From positions 1 to 13,584 of the forward strand of contig CALPVO020000026.1 in the NCBI GenBank assembly GCA_943327025.2: a DNA stretch of 13,584 nucleotides. Direction: 5' to 3'. This DNA comes from Janthinobacterium lividum. Its GTDB lineage: Bacteria > Pseudomonadota > Gammaproteobacteria > Steroidobacterales > Steroidobacteraceae. This document shows positions 6,366 to 12,763 of this stretch, piece after piece. Within the stretch, counting starts at the first letter, position 1, and every line of letters begins with the position of its first letter. The notes under the pieces are model-generated. The model did not search any database. It was not told the origin of the DNA and worked only from the letters and a program-made list of their open reading frames with translations. The position numbers were made by a program, and so were the translations under genes.

Positions 6366-8510
6366 ATGAACCGATATTGGTGGTTGACCCTGCTCTGTCT
6401 CGCGACCGGTGGTACCCCGGCACGGGCGGCAGAACCGGAAATCGCACCGGCAGCTCGTGCGGTATCGGCTTTGCCTGCCGCATCGCTGTTGAACGCGCAG
6501 TGGAATAACGACCCGCAATGGTCACCGGACGGGAAGCGCCTCGTGGTGGTGCGTACCACCGTGGATACAGCGCGCGATGATTACGCCACGGACCTTTGGG
6601 TGCGGTCGGATGGCACTTGGCGCGCACTGACCAGTGACGCGGCAGCGGACACTACGCCGCGTTGGTCGCCGGATGGTCATTGGTTGGCGTTCGTGTCGGC
6701 GCGAGCCGGCAAGCGGCAAGTCTGGTTGCTCGACATGCAAGCCGGTGGCGAACCGCTGCAACTGACGGACCTCGCCGATGGCGTCGGGGCCTATGCCTGG
6801 TCGCCAGATTCCGCGCGAATTGCCGTGGTTTCGCGCACCCTAACGTCCGCCGAAGCGGCGGGACTGCCGCCGGAGCCGGTGGTCGGCGACAAGCGGGCCC
6901 CGGCACCGTATGTCACGGACCGGCTGCGGACGCGGAACGACGGCGCGCCCGGGTGGGCTACGCTGAAAAGAGCCCACCTATGGGTAGTGGCTGTGGCCGG
7001 CGCACCTAAAGCGCCAGCGCGCCGGGTAACCCACGGCCCCTATGAGGACGGGGAGCCTGCTTGGTCGGGCGATGGTCAGTGGTTGCTGTTCAGCGGTGCG
7101 CGCAAGGCTGATGAGCGCGACTGGCCTGACACGGAACTTTATCGCGTGCCAGTCGATGGCAGCGCGGCGCCGCAGGCGTTGACGAATCGGGTAGGGCCCG
7201 ATGCGGGTCCTTTGGTTTCTCCCGACGGGAAGTGGGTGGCGTGGACGGGTTTCGATGAAACCACGCCGCCCGCGAGTCATCGGGTGACGCGTTTGTATGC
7301 GGCCCGGTTGGACCCACTAACGGCTGACGGGAAACTGCGGCCGGTGGCGCTGACTCCTGCCTTCGACCGTTCTGTTGGTGAAGGGGTGGGCACCGACAGC
7401 GGCGCACCACGCAGTGGCGGTACCCGCTTGCAGTGGTGCGCGGACTCTCGTTGCCTGCGTTTCGCTGCTGCCGATGAAGGCAATTCGCCCTTGTTCGCGG
7501 TAGATCTTGACGGGCGCCAACAGCGCCTGACGGGTTTCGCGTCAGGTGACGTTCGCGAATTCAGCGTCTCGGCGCGTGGTGAGCTGGCCGCGGTCTACGC
7601 TTCCCCGGCGGTGCCTGCGGAGTTGTATCTAGCGCGACGCGCGCAGTGGGGCGCTGCCGAACCGCTGCAGGCATGGCAGGCGACGACGCAAGGGAGCTTC
7701 GGTACCGTCGATCGTTTCGTGCCCTACGAGCAAGTGCGCTATCCCTCTTTTGATGGGCAGCAAATTCAGGGTTGGCTGATCAAGCCGCCTGGCTTCGATG
7801 CCACGAAGAAATGGCCCCTGTTGCTGTACATCCACGGTGGGCCGCACAGCGCTTATGGAGCGACTTTCTTCCATGAATTTCAGGTGTTGGCCAATGCCGG
7901 CTACGTGGTGCTCATCACCAATCCGCGTGGCAGCACCAGTTACGGCGAAGCTTTTGCCAACGTCATTCAGTACCGCTATCCGGGCGATGACTACCGAGAC
8001 TTGATGGCAGGCGTCGATCTGCTGCTGGCGCGCGGCTATATCGACCCGCAGCGCCTGCTGGTGGGTGGCGGTAGTGGCGGTGGCCTGCTGACTTCTTGGG
8101 CCATCACCCAGACCGACCGCTTTGCGGCGGCGTTGGTGGAGCGTGCTGTCACCAATTGGCACAGCTTCGTGGGCACCGCCGACATGAATCATTACTTCGG
8201 CACGCACTGGTTCCGCGATATGCCGTGGCGTGAAACGGCTGACTATCTAGCCCGTTCGCCGCTGCAGCATGTGGACAGCATTCGCACACCGGCCTTGGTT
8301 ATACACAGCACCGATGACTACCGAACGGCGTTGGACCAAGGTCTGCAGTTCTATGCGGCCTTGAAAATGCAGGGCAAGCCGGCGCAGTTGGCCATATTCC
8401 CCGAGTCATCGCATGGGTTGAGCCGCGATGGGCGACCGTCGCAGCGCGTGCGGCGCTTGGACGTGATACTCGACTGGTTTGGTCGTTATGCACCAGGCGG
8501 TGGGCGTTAG
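6366..8510 (+). CDS. Secreted S9-family (prolyl oligopeptidase-type) serine peptidase
   Basis: This is a 714-residue peptidase with an N-terminal signal peptide (MNRYWWLTLLCLATGG, ARA cleavage near residue 21), so it is periplasmic or exported. Residues about 40-430 form a TolB/PD40-type beta-propeller, shown by repeated WSPDG-like motifs (QWSPDGKRLVVV, RWSPDGHWLAFV, AWSPDSARIAVV). The C-terminal alpha/beta-hydrolase domain has YIHGGPHSAYG, the nucleophile elbow GGGSGGG (Ser570), HSTDDYRT (Asp651) and FPESSHG (His683), a complete Ser-Asp-His triad. Such enzymes cleave short peptides. Closest in type are the acylaminoacyl- or dipeptidyl-peptidase-like S9C members, but exact specificity cannot be read. 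The elbow is Gly-rich where many relatives have GGSYGG. The start has GGAG 6 nt upstream. The stop lies in the loop of a 13-bp hairpin shared with the converging MAPEG gene. No link to the divergent B12 operon is apparent. Confidence 0.93.
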   Translation: MNRYWWLTLLCLATGGTPARAAEPEIAPAARAVSALPAASLLNAQWNNDPQWSPDGKRLVVVRTTVDTARDDYATDLWVRSDGTWRALTSDAAADTTPRWSPDGHWLAFVSARAGKRQVWLLDMQAGGEPLQLTDLADGVGAYAWSPDSARIAVVSRTLTSAEAAGLPPEPVVGDKRAPAPYVTDRLRTRNDGAPGWATLKRAHLWVVAVAGAPKAPARRVTHGPYEDGEPAWSGDGQWLLFSGARKADERDWPDTELYRVPVDGSAAPQALTNRVGPDAGPLVSPDGKWVAWTGFDETTPPASHRVTRLYAARLDPLTADGKLRPVALTPAFDRSVGEGVGTDSGAPRSGGTRLQWCADSRCLRFAAADEGNSPLFAVDLDGRQQRLTGFASGDVREFSVSARGELAAVYASPAVPAELYLARRAQWGAAEPLQAWQATTQGSFGTVDRFVPYEQVRYPSFDGQQIQGWLIKPPGFDATKKWPLLLYIHGGPHSAYGATFFHEFQVLANAGYVVLITNPRGSTSYGEAFANVIQYRYPGDDYRDLMAGVDLLLARGYIDPQRLLVGGGSGGGLLTSWAITQTDRFAAALVERAVTNWHSFVGTADMNHYFGTHWFRDMPWRETADYLARSPLQHVDSIRTPALVIHSTDDYRTALDQGLQFYAALKMQGKPAQLAIFPESSHGLSRDGRPSQRVRRLDVILDWFGRYAPGGGR

Positions 8511-8523
8511 CCACCGCCTGGTG
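8491..8523. terminator. Perfect 13-bp hairpin between convergent S9 peptidase and MAPEG genes
   Basis: CACCAGGCGGTGG (8491-8503) and CCACCGCCTGGTG (8511-8523) pair without mismatch around a 7-nt loop, GCGTTAG, that contains the peptidase stop codon TAG. It lies 7 bp before the end of the converging MAPEG gene. There is no T-tract, but position and strength suggest a bidirectional terminator or 3'-end stabiliser. Confidence 0.6.
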
Positions 8524-8530
8524 AGTCGCT

Positions 8531-8920
8531 TCAGCCCGCGAGGAGCGTGCGGCCGTTGTGCCACAACGAGGCGATGATGAGCACCAGCACCGGCACGACG
8601 GACAACACGAAGCCGACCTCGCGCTTGCTGGGGTCCGCCACGTAGCCGCGCAGATACAGCACGCGACCGACCAGGTACACGGCAACCGCGATGGCGCTGT
8701 AGCAGTCGCCCAGCAGACCTTCCGCCAGATAGGCGGCCGGAACTAGTAGCAGCAGCAGTTCGATGGTGTTCATCTGCACGCGGTAGTAGCGGTCGAACAT
8801 CTCGTGTCCGGTCGTGGCGGGCGCCTTGACGCCATATTTGCCACGGGCGCGCCCCACGAGAACACCGAACACCAGCGCCTGCAACAGGGCCAGCGTAATT
8901 GTCAGATTAAGCCAAGGCAT
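8531..8920 (-). CDS. MAPEG-family membrane protein
   Basis: This is a 129-residue protein with four predicted membrane spans (about 5-22, 53-70, 75-92 and 103-120). The MAPEG signature FDRYYRVQMNTIE (residues 42-54, with Arg48, Asn51 and Glu54) follows the first loop. Family members include microsomal glutathione transferase and leukotriene C4 synthase relatives; bacterial members of this size mostly have no proven substrate, so glutathione-linked detoxification is only a possibility. Three in-frame ATGs occur within 10 bases (8929, 8926, 8920). ATG 8920 is chosen because GAGGGGG lies 9 nt upstream, while the first ATG directly abuts that site. It is divergent from the alkyltransferase gene (105 bp apart) and converges on the S9 peptidase. 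Confidence 0.9.
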   Translation of the reverse strand: MPWLNLTITLALLQALVFGVLVGRARGKYGVKAPATTGHEMFDRYYRVQMNTIELLLLLVPAAYLAEGLLGDCYSAIAVAVYLVGRVLYLRGYVADPSKREVGFVLSVVPVLVLIIASLWHNGRTLLAG

Positions 8921-9024
8921 GGTCATCATCCCCCTCGTTAATGAATGCAACGACGCTACGCTACCACGGCGAGGCGCAAGAATCGGGTCGCCAAACGCCG
9001 CGCGGCACGGCAAAGTCTGCATCC

Positions 9025-9879
9025 ATGAATGCTGAAGCCACACTCGAACCGCCGCAGTTCCAGCGCATTGCCACGGCGCTACGTTACCTCGACGAACACT
9101 TCCAGGAGCAGCCAACGCTGGAGGTCTTGTCGTCCGTAGCGGGGCTCAGCGTGGCGCATTTTGACCGGCTGTTTCACCGCTGGGCTGGTCTGACACCTAA
9201 ACGCTATTTGCAACAGCTGACGCTGGAAGCGGCGCGACTCGAACTCGACCGCGGTGCTTCCGTCATTGCCGCCGCTTGGGCGGCCGGTCTGTCAGGGTCG
9301 AGCCGCTTGCATGACTTGTTCGTGGTCGCCGAAGGCACTACGCCTGGCGAGTACCGGACCGGTGGGGCTGGAGTAGAGCTTTGGCATGGTTTGGCAGCTT
9401 CGCCCTTCGGTAACGTCTTTGTAGCGGGCACTGCGCGTGGGTTGGCGCATCTGGCGTTTGTTGATGACGGCGGCGCTGCCGCGGCTGAATTTCAGATGGC
9501 GCAGGGGAAATGGCCTGAAGCGCGCTGGCGGGAAGCGCCGAGCGAGGCGGCAGCGTTGGTGCAGCGCTTGTGGGGTACTGCCGGGCCGCAGGGGTGCGTG
9601 TTGGAGGTACGGGGGACGACCTTCCAGATGCAGGTCTGGCGGGCATTGCTACGCCAGCCAAGGGCAAGAACCTATGGCGAACTCGCGGCGGAACTGGGTC
9701 GGCCTTCAGCAGCGCGGGCGGTCGGCGGGGCTGTGGGCGACAACGCCTTGGCTTGGGTCATTCCGTGCCACCACGTGCTGCGGCGGGGTGCCTTGCTTGG
9801 CGGTTACCGCTGGGGGCTGGACCGCAAGCGCGCCATGCTCACTTACGAGCACGCCTCCCGGCTCGTGGCGGCGGGGTAG
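9025..9879 (+). CDS. AraC-HTH / O6-alkylguanine-DNA alkyltransferase fusion (Ada-like without the phosphotriester domain)
   Basis: This is a 284-residue repair protein. Residues about 10-110 form an AraC-type double helix-turn-helix (TLEVLSSVAGLSVAHFDRLF, then IAAAWAAGLSGSSRLHDLF, then TTPGEYR). Residues about 120-190 match the alkyltransferase N-terminal ribonuclease-like fold. The catalytic domain has TTFQMQVWRALLRQP, TYGELAAELGRPSAARAVGGA and the active site VIPCHHV with acceptor Cys248, then GGYRWGLDRKRAML. It should remove O6-alkyl groups from guanine by suicidal transfer to Cys248. The N-terminal zinc/phosphotriester domain of E. coli Ada (methyl-sensing Cys38) is absent, so any regulatory role of the HTH must be triggered differently. 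The active site reads PCHHV rather than the more common PCHRV/I. An in-frame ATG at 8941 would add 28 unconvincing residues; neither start has a clear ribosome-binding site. The 3' end overlaps convergent phaR by 41 bp. Confidence 0.92.
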   Translation: MNAEATLEPPQFQRIATALRYLDEHFQEQPTLEVLSSVAGLSVAHFDRLFHRWAGLTPKRYLQQLTLEAARLELDRGASVIAAAWAAGLSGSSRLHDLFVVAEGTTPGEYRTGGAGVELWHGLAASPFGNVFVAGTARGLAHLAFVDDGGAAAAEFQMAQGKWPEARWREAPSEAAALVQRLWGTAGPQGCVLEVRGTTFQMQVWRALLRQPRARTYGELAAELGRPSAARAVGGAVGDNALAWVIPCHHVLRRGALLGGYRWGLDRKRAMLTYEHASRLVAAG

Positions 9880-10393
9880 CGGGTTCGGGTTCTGCGTTAG
9901 GCGAGGCTGCCGGCGACGGTGATTCCGCAGTGCCCGGGTTGGTACCTGTGTTGGTGCCGGGGTTGAATAGGGACGACTGCATCTTCTGCCAGGCTTCCAT
10001 GTTCTGACGGGCCAGTTCAGCCATGGCGGTCATGGGCGTGTGCTGCATCAATTGCGCCAACTGCGTCTGTACCGACTGCTGCTGCTGCGTGAAGGCCTCA
10101 ACGCTGCGTTCCAGGTAACGACCCATGTACTCATGCAGACCGTTGCCATAGAACCGGATGATGCTTTCCAGCAAGGGCGTGGAGAGGATGGGGCGGCCGA
10201 ACTGTTCCTGCTCGGCGATGACCTGAAGCAGGATGAGCCGTGTAATGTCCTCGCCGGACTTGTCTTCGACCACGCGAATCTTCTCGCCCTTGATGATCAA
10301 CTCGCGGATGTCGTCGAGCGTCACATGGCGCGACACCGAGGCGTCGTAAAGACGTCGGTTGGCGTACTTCTTGATCAGGCGTTCCTGGCTCAT
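9839..10393 (-). CDS. phaR: PhaR, polyhydroxyalkanoate synthesis repressor
   Basis: This is a 184-residue cytoplasmic DNA- and PHA-granule-binding regulator. The N-terminal PHB_acc_N domain is clear: RLIKKYANRRLYDASVS (5-21), HVTLDDIRELI, then IRVVEDKSGEDITRLILLQVIAEQE. The PHB accumulation domain follows (ILSTPLLESIIRFYGNGLHEYMGRYLERS). The C-terminal third has a Gln-rich segment, then a disordered Pro/Ala/Glu tail ending RAGRRARK. In other Proteobacteria PhaR represses phasin genes and itself, and is released when it binds nascent PHA or its oligomers; the phasin gene just upstream fits. ATG 10391-10393 is used because the family starts here. No ribosome-binding site is present within usual range, and a -10-like TATATT ends only 7 bp before the ATG. 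The last 41 bp overlap the convergent alkyltransferase gene. Confidence 0.95.
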   Translation of the reverse strand: MSQERLIKKYANRRLYDASVSRHVTLDDIRELIIKGEKIRVVEDKSGEDITRLILLQVIAEQEQFGRPILSTPLLESIIRFYGNGLHEYMGRYLERSVEAFTQQQQSVQTQLAQLMQHTPMTAMAELARQNMEAWQKMQSSLFNPGTNTGTNPGTAESPSPAASPNAEPEPATPPPRAGRRARK

Positions 10394-10400
10394 GGCGCCG

Positions 10401-10431
10401 AATATACTCCCATCATCCTGCACTGCGTCAA
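10401..10431 (-). promoter_or_regulatory. Candidate phaR promoter, possibly giving a leaderless transcript
   Basis: On the minus strand TTGACG (10426-10431) and TATATT (10401-10406) are 19 bp apart, a long spacer. The -10 ends 7 bp before the ATG, so the transcript would start at or within a base or two of the start codon. Confidence 0.5.
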
Positions 10432-10441
10432 TGCGGCGCAA
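10431..10441. promoter_or_regulatory. TTGC-N3-GCAA-like site at the phaR promoter (one mismatch)
   Basis: Minus-strand TTGCGCCGCAT keeps the core TGC-N3-GCA and differs from the two perfect copies at 10981 and 11118 by one outer base. It abuts the -35 of the phaR promoter, where a repressor could autoregulate. It also overlaps the T-run of the phasin terminator. Confidence 0.4.
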
Positions 10442-10474
10442 AAAGAAGGGCGGTGGCCCGAAAGCACACCGCCC
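10440..10474 (-). terminator. Intrinsic terminator after the phasin gene
   Basis: GGGCGGTG (10448-10455) pairs with CACCGCCC (10467-10474) around an 11-nt loop. On the minus strand the stem is followed by TTCTTTTTG. This is a standard Rho-independent terminator, so the phasin mRNA should end before phaR, and phaR needs its own promoter. Confidence 0.85.
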
Positions 10475-10524
10475 CGAGGGGGACATTCGCCGCGCGCTGC
10501 AGACGCGTGGCGTGGTTAAGGGGT

Positions 10525-10875
10525 TCAGGCCTGCTTGCGGCCCAGTTCGCTGGTGGCGGTGCTCACCCAGGCCGTGAATTCGCCATGAGCTGCGGTGGCC
10601 AACTGCAGGGCTTCCTGCGAGCGCACGGTGCTCTTCTCGAAAAAGGCGTTGGTCAGCGCCGCCTGTTGGTTCAACAGGGCGCCGAAGTCCTTAGCGGCAG
10701 CGGCGGCTTGGAGTTGCGCCACGCCGAGTTCGAGCAAATCGCCGGCGACACCGTACTGGTACCGCGCCGAGCGCTCCAGCGTGCGGGCGGTAAGGGAGTT
10801 GAGTTCGGCCAGTGGCGCCATTGCGCGCGTGCTGGCGTCGACGAAGCTCTGGAAATCGGCAGGCTGGAAGTTCAT
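10525..10875 (-). CDS. Phasin family protein
   Basis: This is a 116-residue, all-helical, alanine- and glutamine-rich protein with the phasin pattern: FVDASTRAMAPLAELNSLTARTLER, then DLLELGVAQLQAAAAAKDF, then LLNQQAALTNAFFEKSTVRSQEALQLA. Phasins coat PHA granules and control granule size and number. The short length fits the small Phasin_2-type proteins. The start has AAGGAG 7 nt upstream, the best ribosome-binding site in the window, consistent with the high expression usual for phasins. It is transcribed alone: a promoter with an overlapping inverted repeat lies about 90 bp upstream and an intrinsic terminator lies 50 bp downstream, before phaR. PhaR control is inferred from this arrangement. 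A PHA synthase gene is not in the window. Confidence 0.88.
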   Translation of the reverse strand: MNFQPADFQSFVDASTRAMAPLAELNSLTARTLERSARYQYGVAGDLLELGVAQLQAAAAAKDFGALLNQQAALTNAFFEKSTVRSQEALQLATAAHGEFTAWVSTATSELGRKQA

Positions 10876-10940
10876 GGCGCGGCTCCTTCGGCGGCTAGGC
10901 CCCCGACGATCACGGCTGCGGGGTGGGCCGGCCGACGGTG

Positions 10941-10951
10941 GTTACAGTAAC
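10941..10951. repeat. 11-bp palindrome in the phasin leader
   Basis: GTTACAGTAAC is a perfect palindrome (5 + 1 + 5) lying just downstream of the predicted phasin transcription start. It could be a second operator. I saw no other copy by eye. Confidence 0.3.
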
Positions 10952-10963
10952 GGCGTGGTTTTC

Positions 10964-10991
10964 ATGATAGCGCATGTATTTTGCAACGCAA
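10964..10991 (-). promoter_or_regulatory. Candidate phasin promoter
   Basis: On the minus strand TTGCGT (10986-10991) and TATCAT (10964-10969) are 16 bp apart, giving a predicted start near 10957 and an approximately 80-nt leader. The -35 lies inside the inverted repeat TTGCGTTGCAA, so a bound repressor would block RNA polymerase. Confidence 0.55.
10981..10991. promoter_or_regulatory. Operator candidate 1, TTGC-N3-GCAA, over the phasin -35
   Basis: TTGCAACGCAA is a perfect 4+4 inverted repeat with a 3-nt centre. The copy at 11118 has the same arms, and both are followed by CAA(G/A)AAT. It is probably the binding site of a dimeric repressor. PhaR is the natural candidate, since TGC/GCA repeats have been described for PhaR elsewhere. 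Confidence 0.55.
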
Positions 10992-11041
10992 CAAGAATTT
11001 CCGCAAGACCAGATAAGCGACCTTAGATAATCCTTAAATTG

Positions 11042-11070
11042 TTGAAAATCAGTATGTTGTGAACTATTTA
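11042..11070 (+). promoter_or_regulatory. Candidate promoter of the maoC-RND operon
   Basis: TTGAAA (11042-11047) and TATTTA (11065-11070) are 17 bp apart within a markedly AT-rich stretch (about 11000-11110). The predicted start near 11077 gives a leader of about 130 nt that contains operator 2 and a strong hairpin. A TATCAT at 11177-11182 is an alternative -10 but lacks a good -35. Confidence 0.5.
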
Positions 11071-11117
11071 AATCGCTTTTTTGGATGCTTTATCGTTTCT
11101 TTCGAGAGGCTTTCCGG

Positions 11118-11128
11118 TTGCGATGCAA
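11118..11128. promoter_or_regulatory. Operator candidate 2, TTGC-N3-GCAA, in the maoC-RND leader
   Basis: TTGCGATGCAA is a perfect inverted repeat of the same form as operator 1, 137 bp away centre to centre. It lies downstream of the predicted maoC promoter, where a repressor could block elongation or, with the first site, form a loop. Confidence 0.5.
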
Positions 11129-11135
11129 CAAAAAT

Positions 11136-11159
11136 CGGGTTGGCCTCCCGGTCAACCCG
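11136..11159 (+). repeat. Strong hairpin in the maoC leader
   Basis: CGGGTTGGCC (11136-11145) pairs with GGTCAACCCG (11150-11159), with one G-T pair and a 4-nt loop, TCCC. No T-run follows. It may be a leader structure or transcript stabiliser 48 bp before the maoC start codon. Confidence 0.45.
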
Positions 11160-11206
11160 TCGCTGGCAACAAGCGTTATCATTAGCGGTCATTAATGGAG
11201 ACCCCG

Positions 11207-11674
11207 ATGTCCTTGCAAGCCGCCCTTGAAACCCTGCGTGCCCAGACCGGTCAGGAAATCCACGTCAGCGACTGGCTTGAAGTGGACCAAGCGCGCATTC
11301 AGGCGTTCGCCGAAGCCACCGGGGACCACCAGTGGATTCACACCGACCCGGCCCGGGCGGCTATGGAGTCGCCGTGGAAGGCTACCATCGCCCACGGCTA
11401 TTTGTCGTTGTCGCTCTACCCCGCACTGCGCGGCATCGTGGAAGAAGGCAAGCCCATGTTTCCGGGTGTGCGTCAGGTCATCAACTACGGCATCAACAAA
11501 CTACGTTTCACCAACGCGGTGAAAGCAGGTACGCGCGTGCGTGGGCGCTTCGCTGTGGTGGGTGTCGAGGAAGTGAGCGGTGGTCTGCAGTTGACGGAGC
11601 AGTTCACGCTTGAGGTGGAAGGCAGCAGCAAGCCGGCGGTCATCGCCGAAGTGCTGATGCGTTTCTATTTCTGA
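11207..11674 (+). CDS. MaoC/NodN-family (R)-specific enoyl-CoA hydratase
   Basis: This is a 155-residue hot-dog-fold hydratase of the MaoC family. The hydratase-2 catalytic motif is present as FAEATGDHQWIHTDPARA (35-52) with Asp40 and His45 at the positions of the catalytic pair. HGYLSLSLYP and NYGINKLRFTNAV follow, the pattern of the NodN/Rv0130 subgroup. It should hydrate trans-2-enoyl-CoA to (R)-3-hydroxyacyl-CoA, the step that feeds beta-oxidation intermediates into PHA. Nearby phaR and phasin genes support that, but this subgroup also has other roles. ATG 11207 is preferred over ATG 11195 because GGAG sits 6 nt upstream. Its TGA overlaps the next start (TGATG), coupling it to an RND efflux membrane-fusion gene, which is an unusual partner. 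The leader carries operator 2. Confidence 0.92.
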   Translation: MSLQAALETLRAQTGQEIHVSDWLEVDQARIQAFAEATGDHQWIHTDPARAAMESPWKATIAHGYLSLSLYPALRGIVEEGKPMFPGVRQVINYGINKLRFTNAVKAGTRVRGRFAVVGVEEVSGGLQLTEQFTLEVEGSSKPAVIAEVLMRFYF

Positions 11675-12735
11675 TGTTTGCCCGTGGACGCTTGGCGTCG
11701 TTGCTATTGCTGCTGCCCCTTGCCGCTTGTAACGGCGGGCAAGACGCTGCCGGTGGTCAAGGGAGTAGGCCGGGTGGTGGCTCCAAGGGTCCAATAGCGG
11801 TCGTGACGGCCACAGTCGCGGCGCGCGAAACCAGCGACTCGGTCGAAGCCTTGGGCACGACTCGCGCTGCGGAGGCCGTCGACCTGACGCCCAAGACCGC
11901 CAATCTCGTCACTGCCATTCATTTCCGTGAAGGTGCGCGTGTCGCCCGCGGTACGGTGTTGGTGGAAATGGATAGCGCGCAAGTACGCGCGGACTTGGCT
12001 GCGGCAGAAGCCGCTCAGGCAGAGAGTCGCAGTCAATACCGTCGTAGCCGCGAACTGGCCACAGCGCGGGTGTTGTCCGCGGCGCAATTGGAGCAGATAG
12101 AAGCCACATTGAAGGCTAATGAGGCGCGGGTTGCTTCGGCTCGGGCGCGCCTCGAAGACACGCTCATCCGCGCGCCATTTGCTGGGCGTACGGGTCTGCG
12201 GCGCGTCAGTCTTGGGGCGCTGGTCACGCCCGGCATGGTCATCACGACACTGGATGACACCAGTAGCCTGCGGCTGGACTTTACGTTGCCCGAGGCGTTG
12301 CTAGGCGCGGTGCATGCCGGTTTGGCGGTGGAGGCTGGCAGCATCGCTTGGCCTGACCGCATCTTCCGCGCCAAAGTGGAAAGTGTCGACTCCCGCGTCG
12401 ATCCGGTAACGCGTTCGTTCACTGCGCGAGCGCGCCTAAGCAACGCAGATGACGCGTTGAAGCCGGGCATGCTGCTGACACTGCACCTCTCCGGGCCCAG
12501 CGCGGCGGCGCTGATTATTCCCGAGCAAGCGCTGGTTCCCGAGCAAGGGGAGTTGTACGTGTACGTCGTGAAGGATGGCAAGGTCGAAAAGCGCCGGATC
12601 ACGTTGCGTGGTCGACTGCCGGGTGAAGTGGTCATCGGTTCCGGTCTGGTGGCTGGTGAGAAGATCGTCACTGAAGGCACGCTGCGGCTGCGGCCTGGTG
12701 CGCCCGTCCGTGAAACGCGGCCCGCGGCCCGCTAG
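11674..12735 (+). CDS. RND efflux periplasmic adaptor (membrane fusion lipoprotein)
   Basis: This is a 353-residue HlyD/AcrA-type adaptor. The N-terminus is a lipoprotein signal with lipobox LAAC (lipidated Cys19), followed by a Gly-rich linker. Domains in order: first half of the lipoyl domain (AVDLTPKTANLVTAIHFREG), a helical hairpin (about 100-155, AAAEAAQAESRSQYRRSREL then LSAAQLEQIEATLKANEARV), and the second lipoyl half (DTLIRAPFAGRTGLRRVSLG). The beta-barrel (VDSRVDPVTRSFTARARL, then LKPGMLLTLHL) and the membrane-proximal domain (LIIPEQALVPEQGELYVYVV) follow. It links an inner-membrane RND pump to an outer-membrane channel. Its ATG overlaps the maoC stop, and the pump gene follows after 28 bp. 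The substrate cannot be told. No outer-membrane factor is seen before the window ends. Confidence 0.95.
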   Translation: MFARGRLASLLLLLPLAACNGGQDAAGGQGSRPGGGSKGPIAVVTATVAARETSDSVEALGTTRAAEAVDLTPKTANLVTAIHFREGARVARGTVLVEMDSAQVRADLAAAEAAQAESRSQYRRSRELATARVLSAAQLEQIEATLKANEARVASARARLEDTLIRAPFAGRTGLRRVSLGALVTPGMVITTLDDTSSLRLDFTLPEALLGAVHAGLAVEAGSIAWPDRIFRAKVESVDSRVDPVTRSFTARARLSNADDALKPGMLLTLHLSGPSAAALIIPEQALVPEQGELYVYVVKDGKVEKRRITLRGRLPGEVVIGSGLVAGEKIVTEGTLRLRPGAPVRETRPAAR

Positions 12736-12763
12736 CCGCGGCTTGCTGCAGGAAACCCCAAGC

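Noticed and set aside
7629..8207. A 192-codon minus-strand frame inside the S9 peptidase gene.
   Set aside because: It is antisense to the catalytic domain with intact motifs; long antisense frames are common at this GC content.
8941..9024. Upstream ATG for the alkyltransferase fusion.
   Set aside because: The 28 added residues are not domain-like, there is no ribosome-binding site, and the start would sit in the short divergent promoter region.
11177..11182. TATCAT as the -10 of the maoC promoter.
   Set aside because: No -35-like hexamer at 16-18 bp; the TTGAAA-17-TATTTA pair upstream is better.
12033..12680. A 215-codon minus-strand frame, Ser/Arg rich.
   Set aside because: It is a shadow of the RND adaptor gene; no family features.
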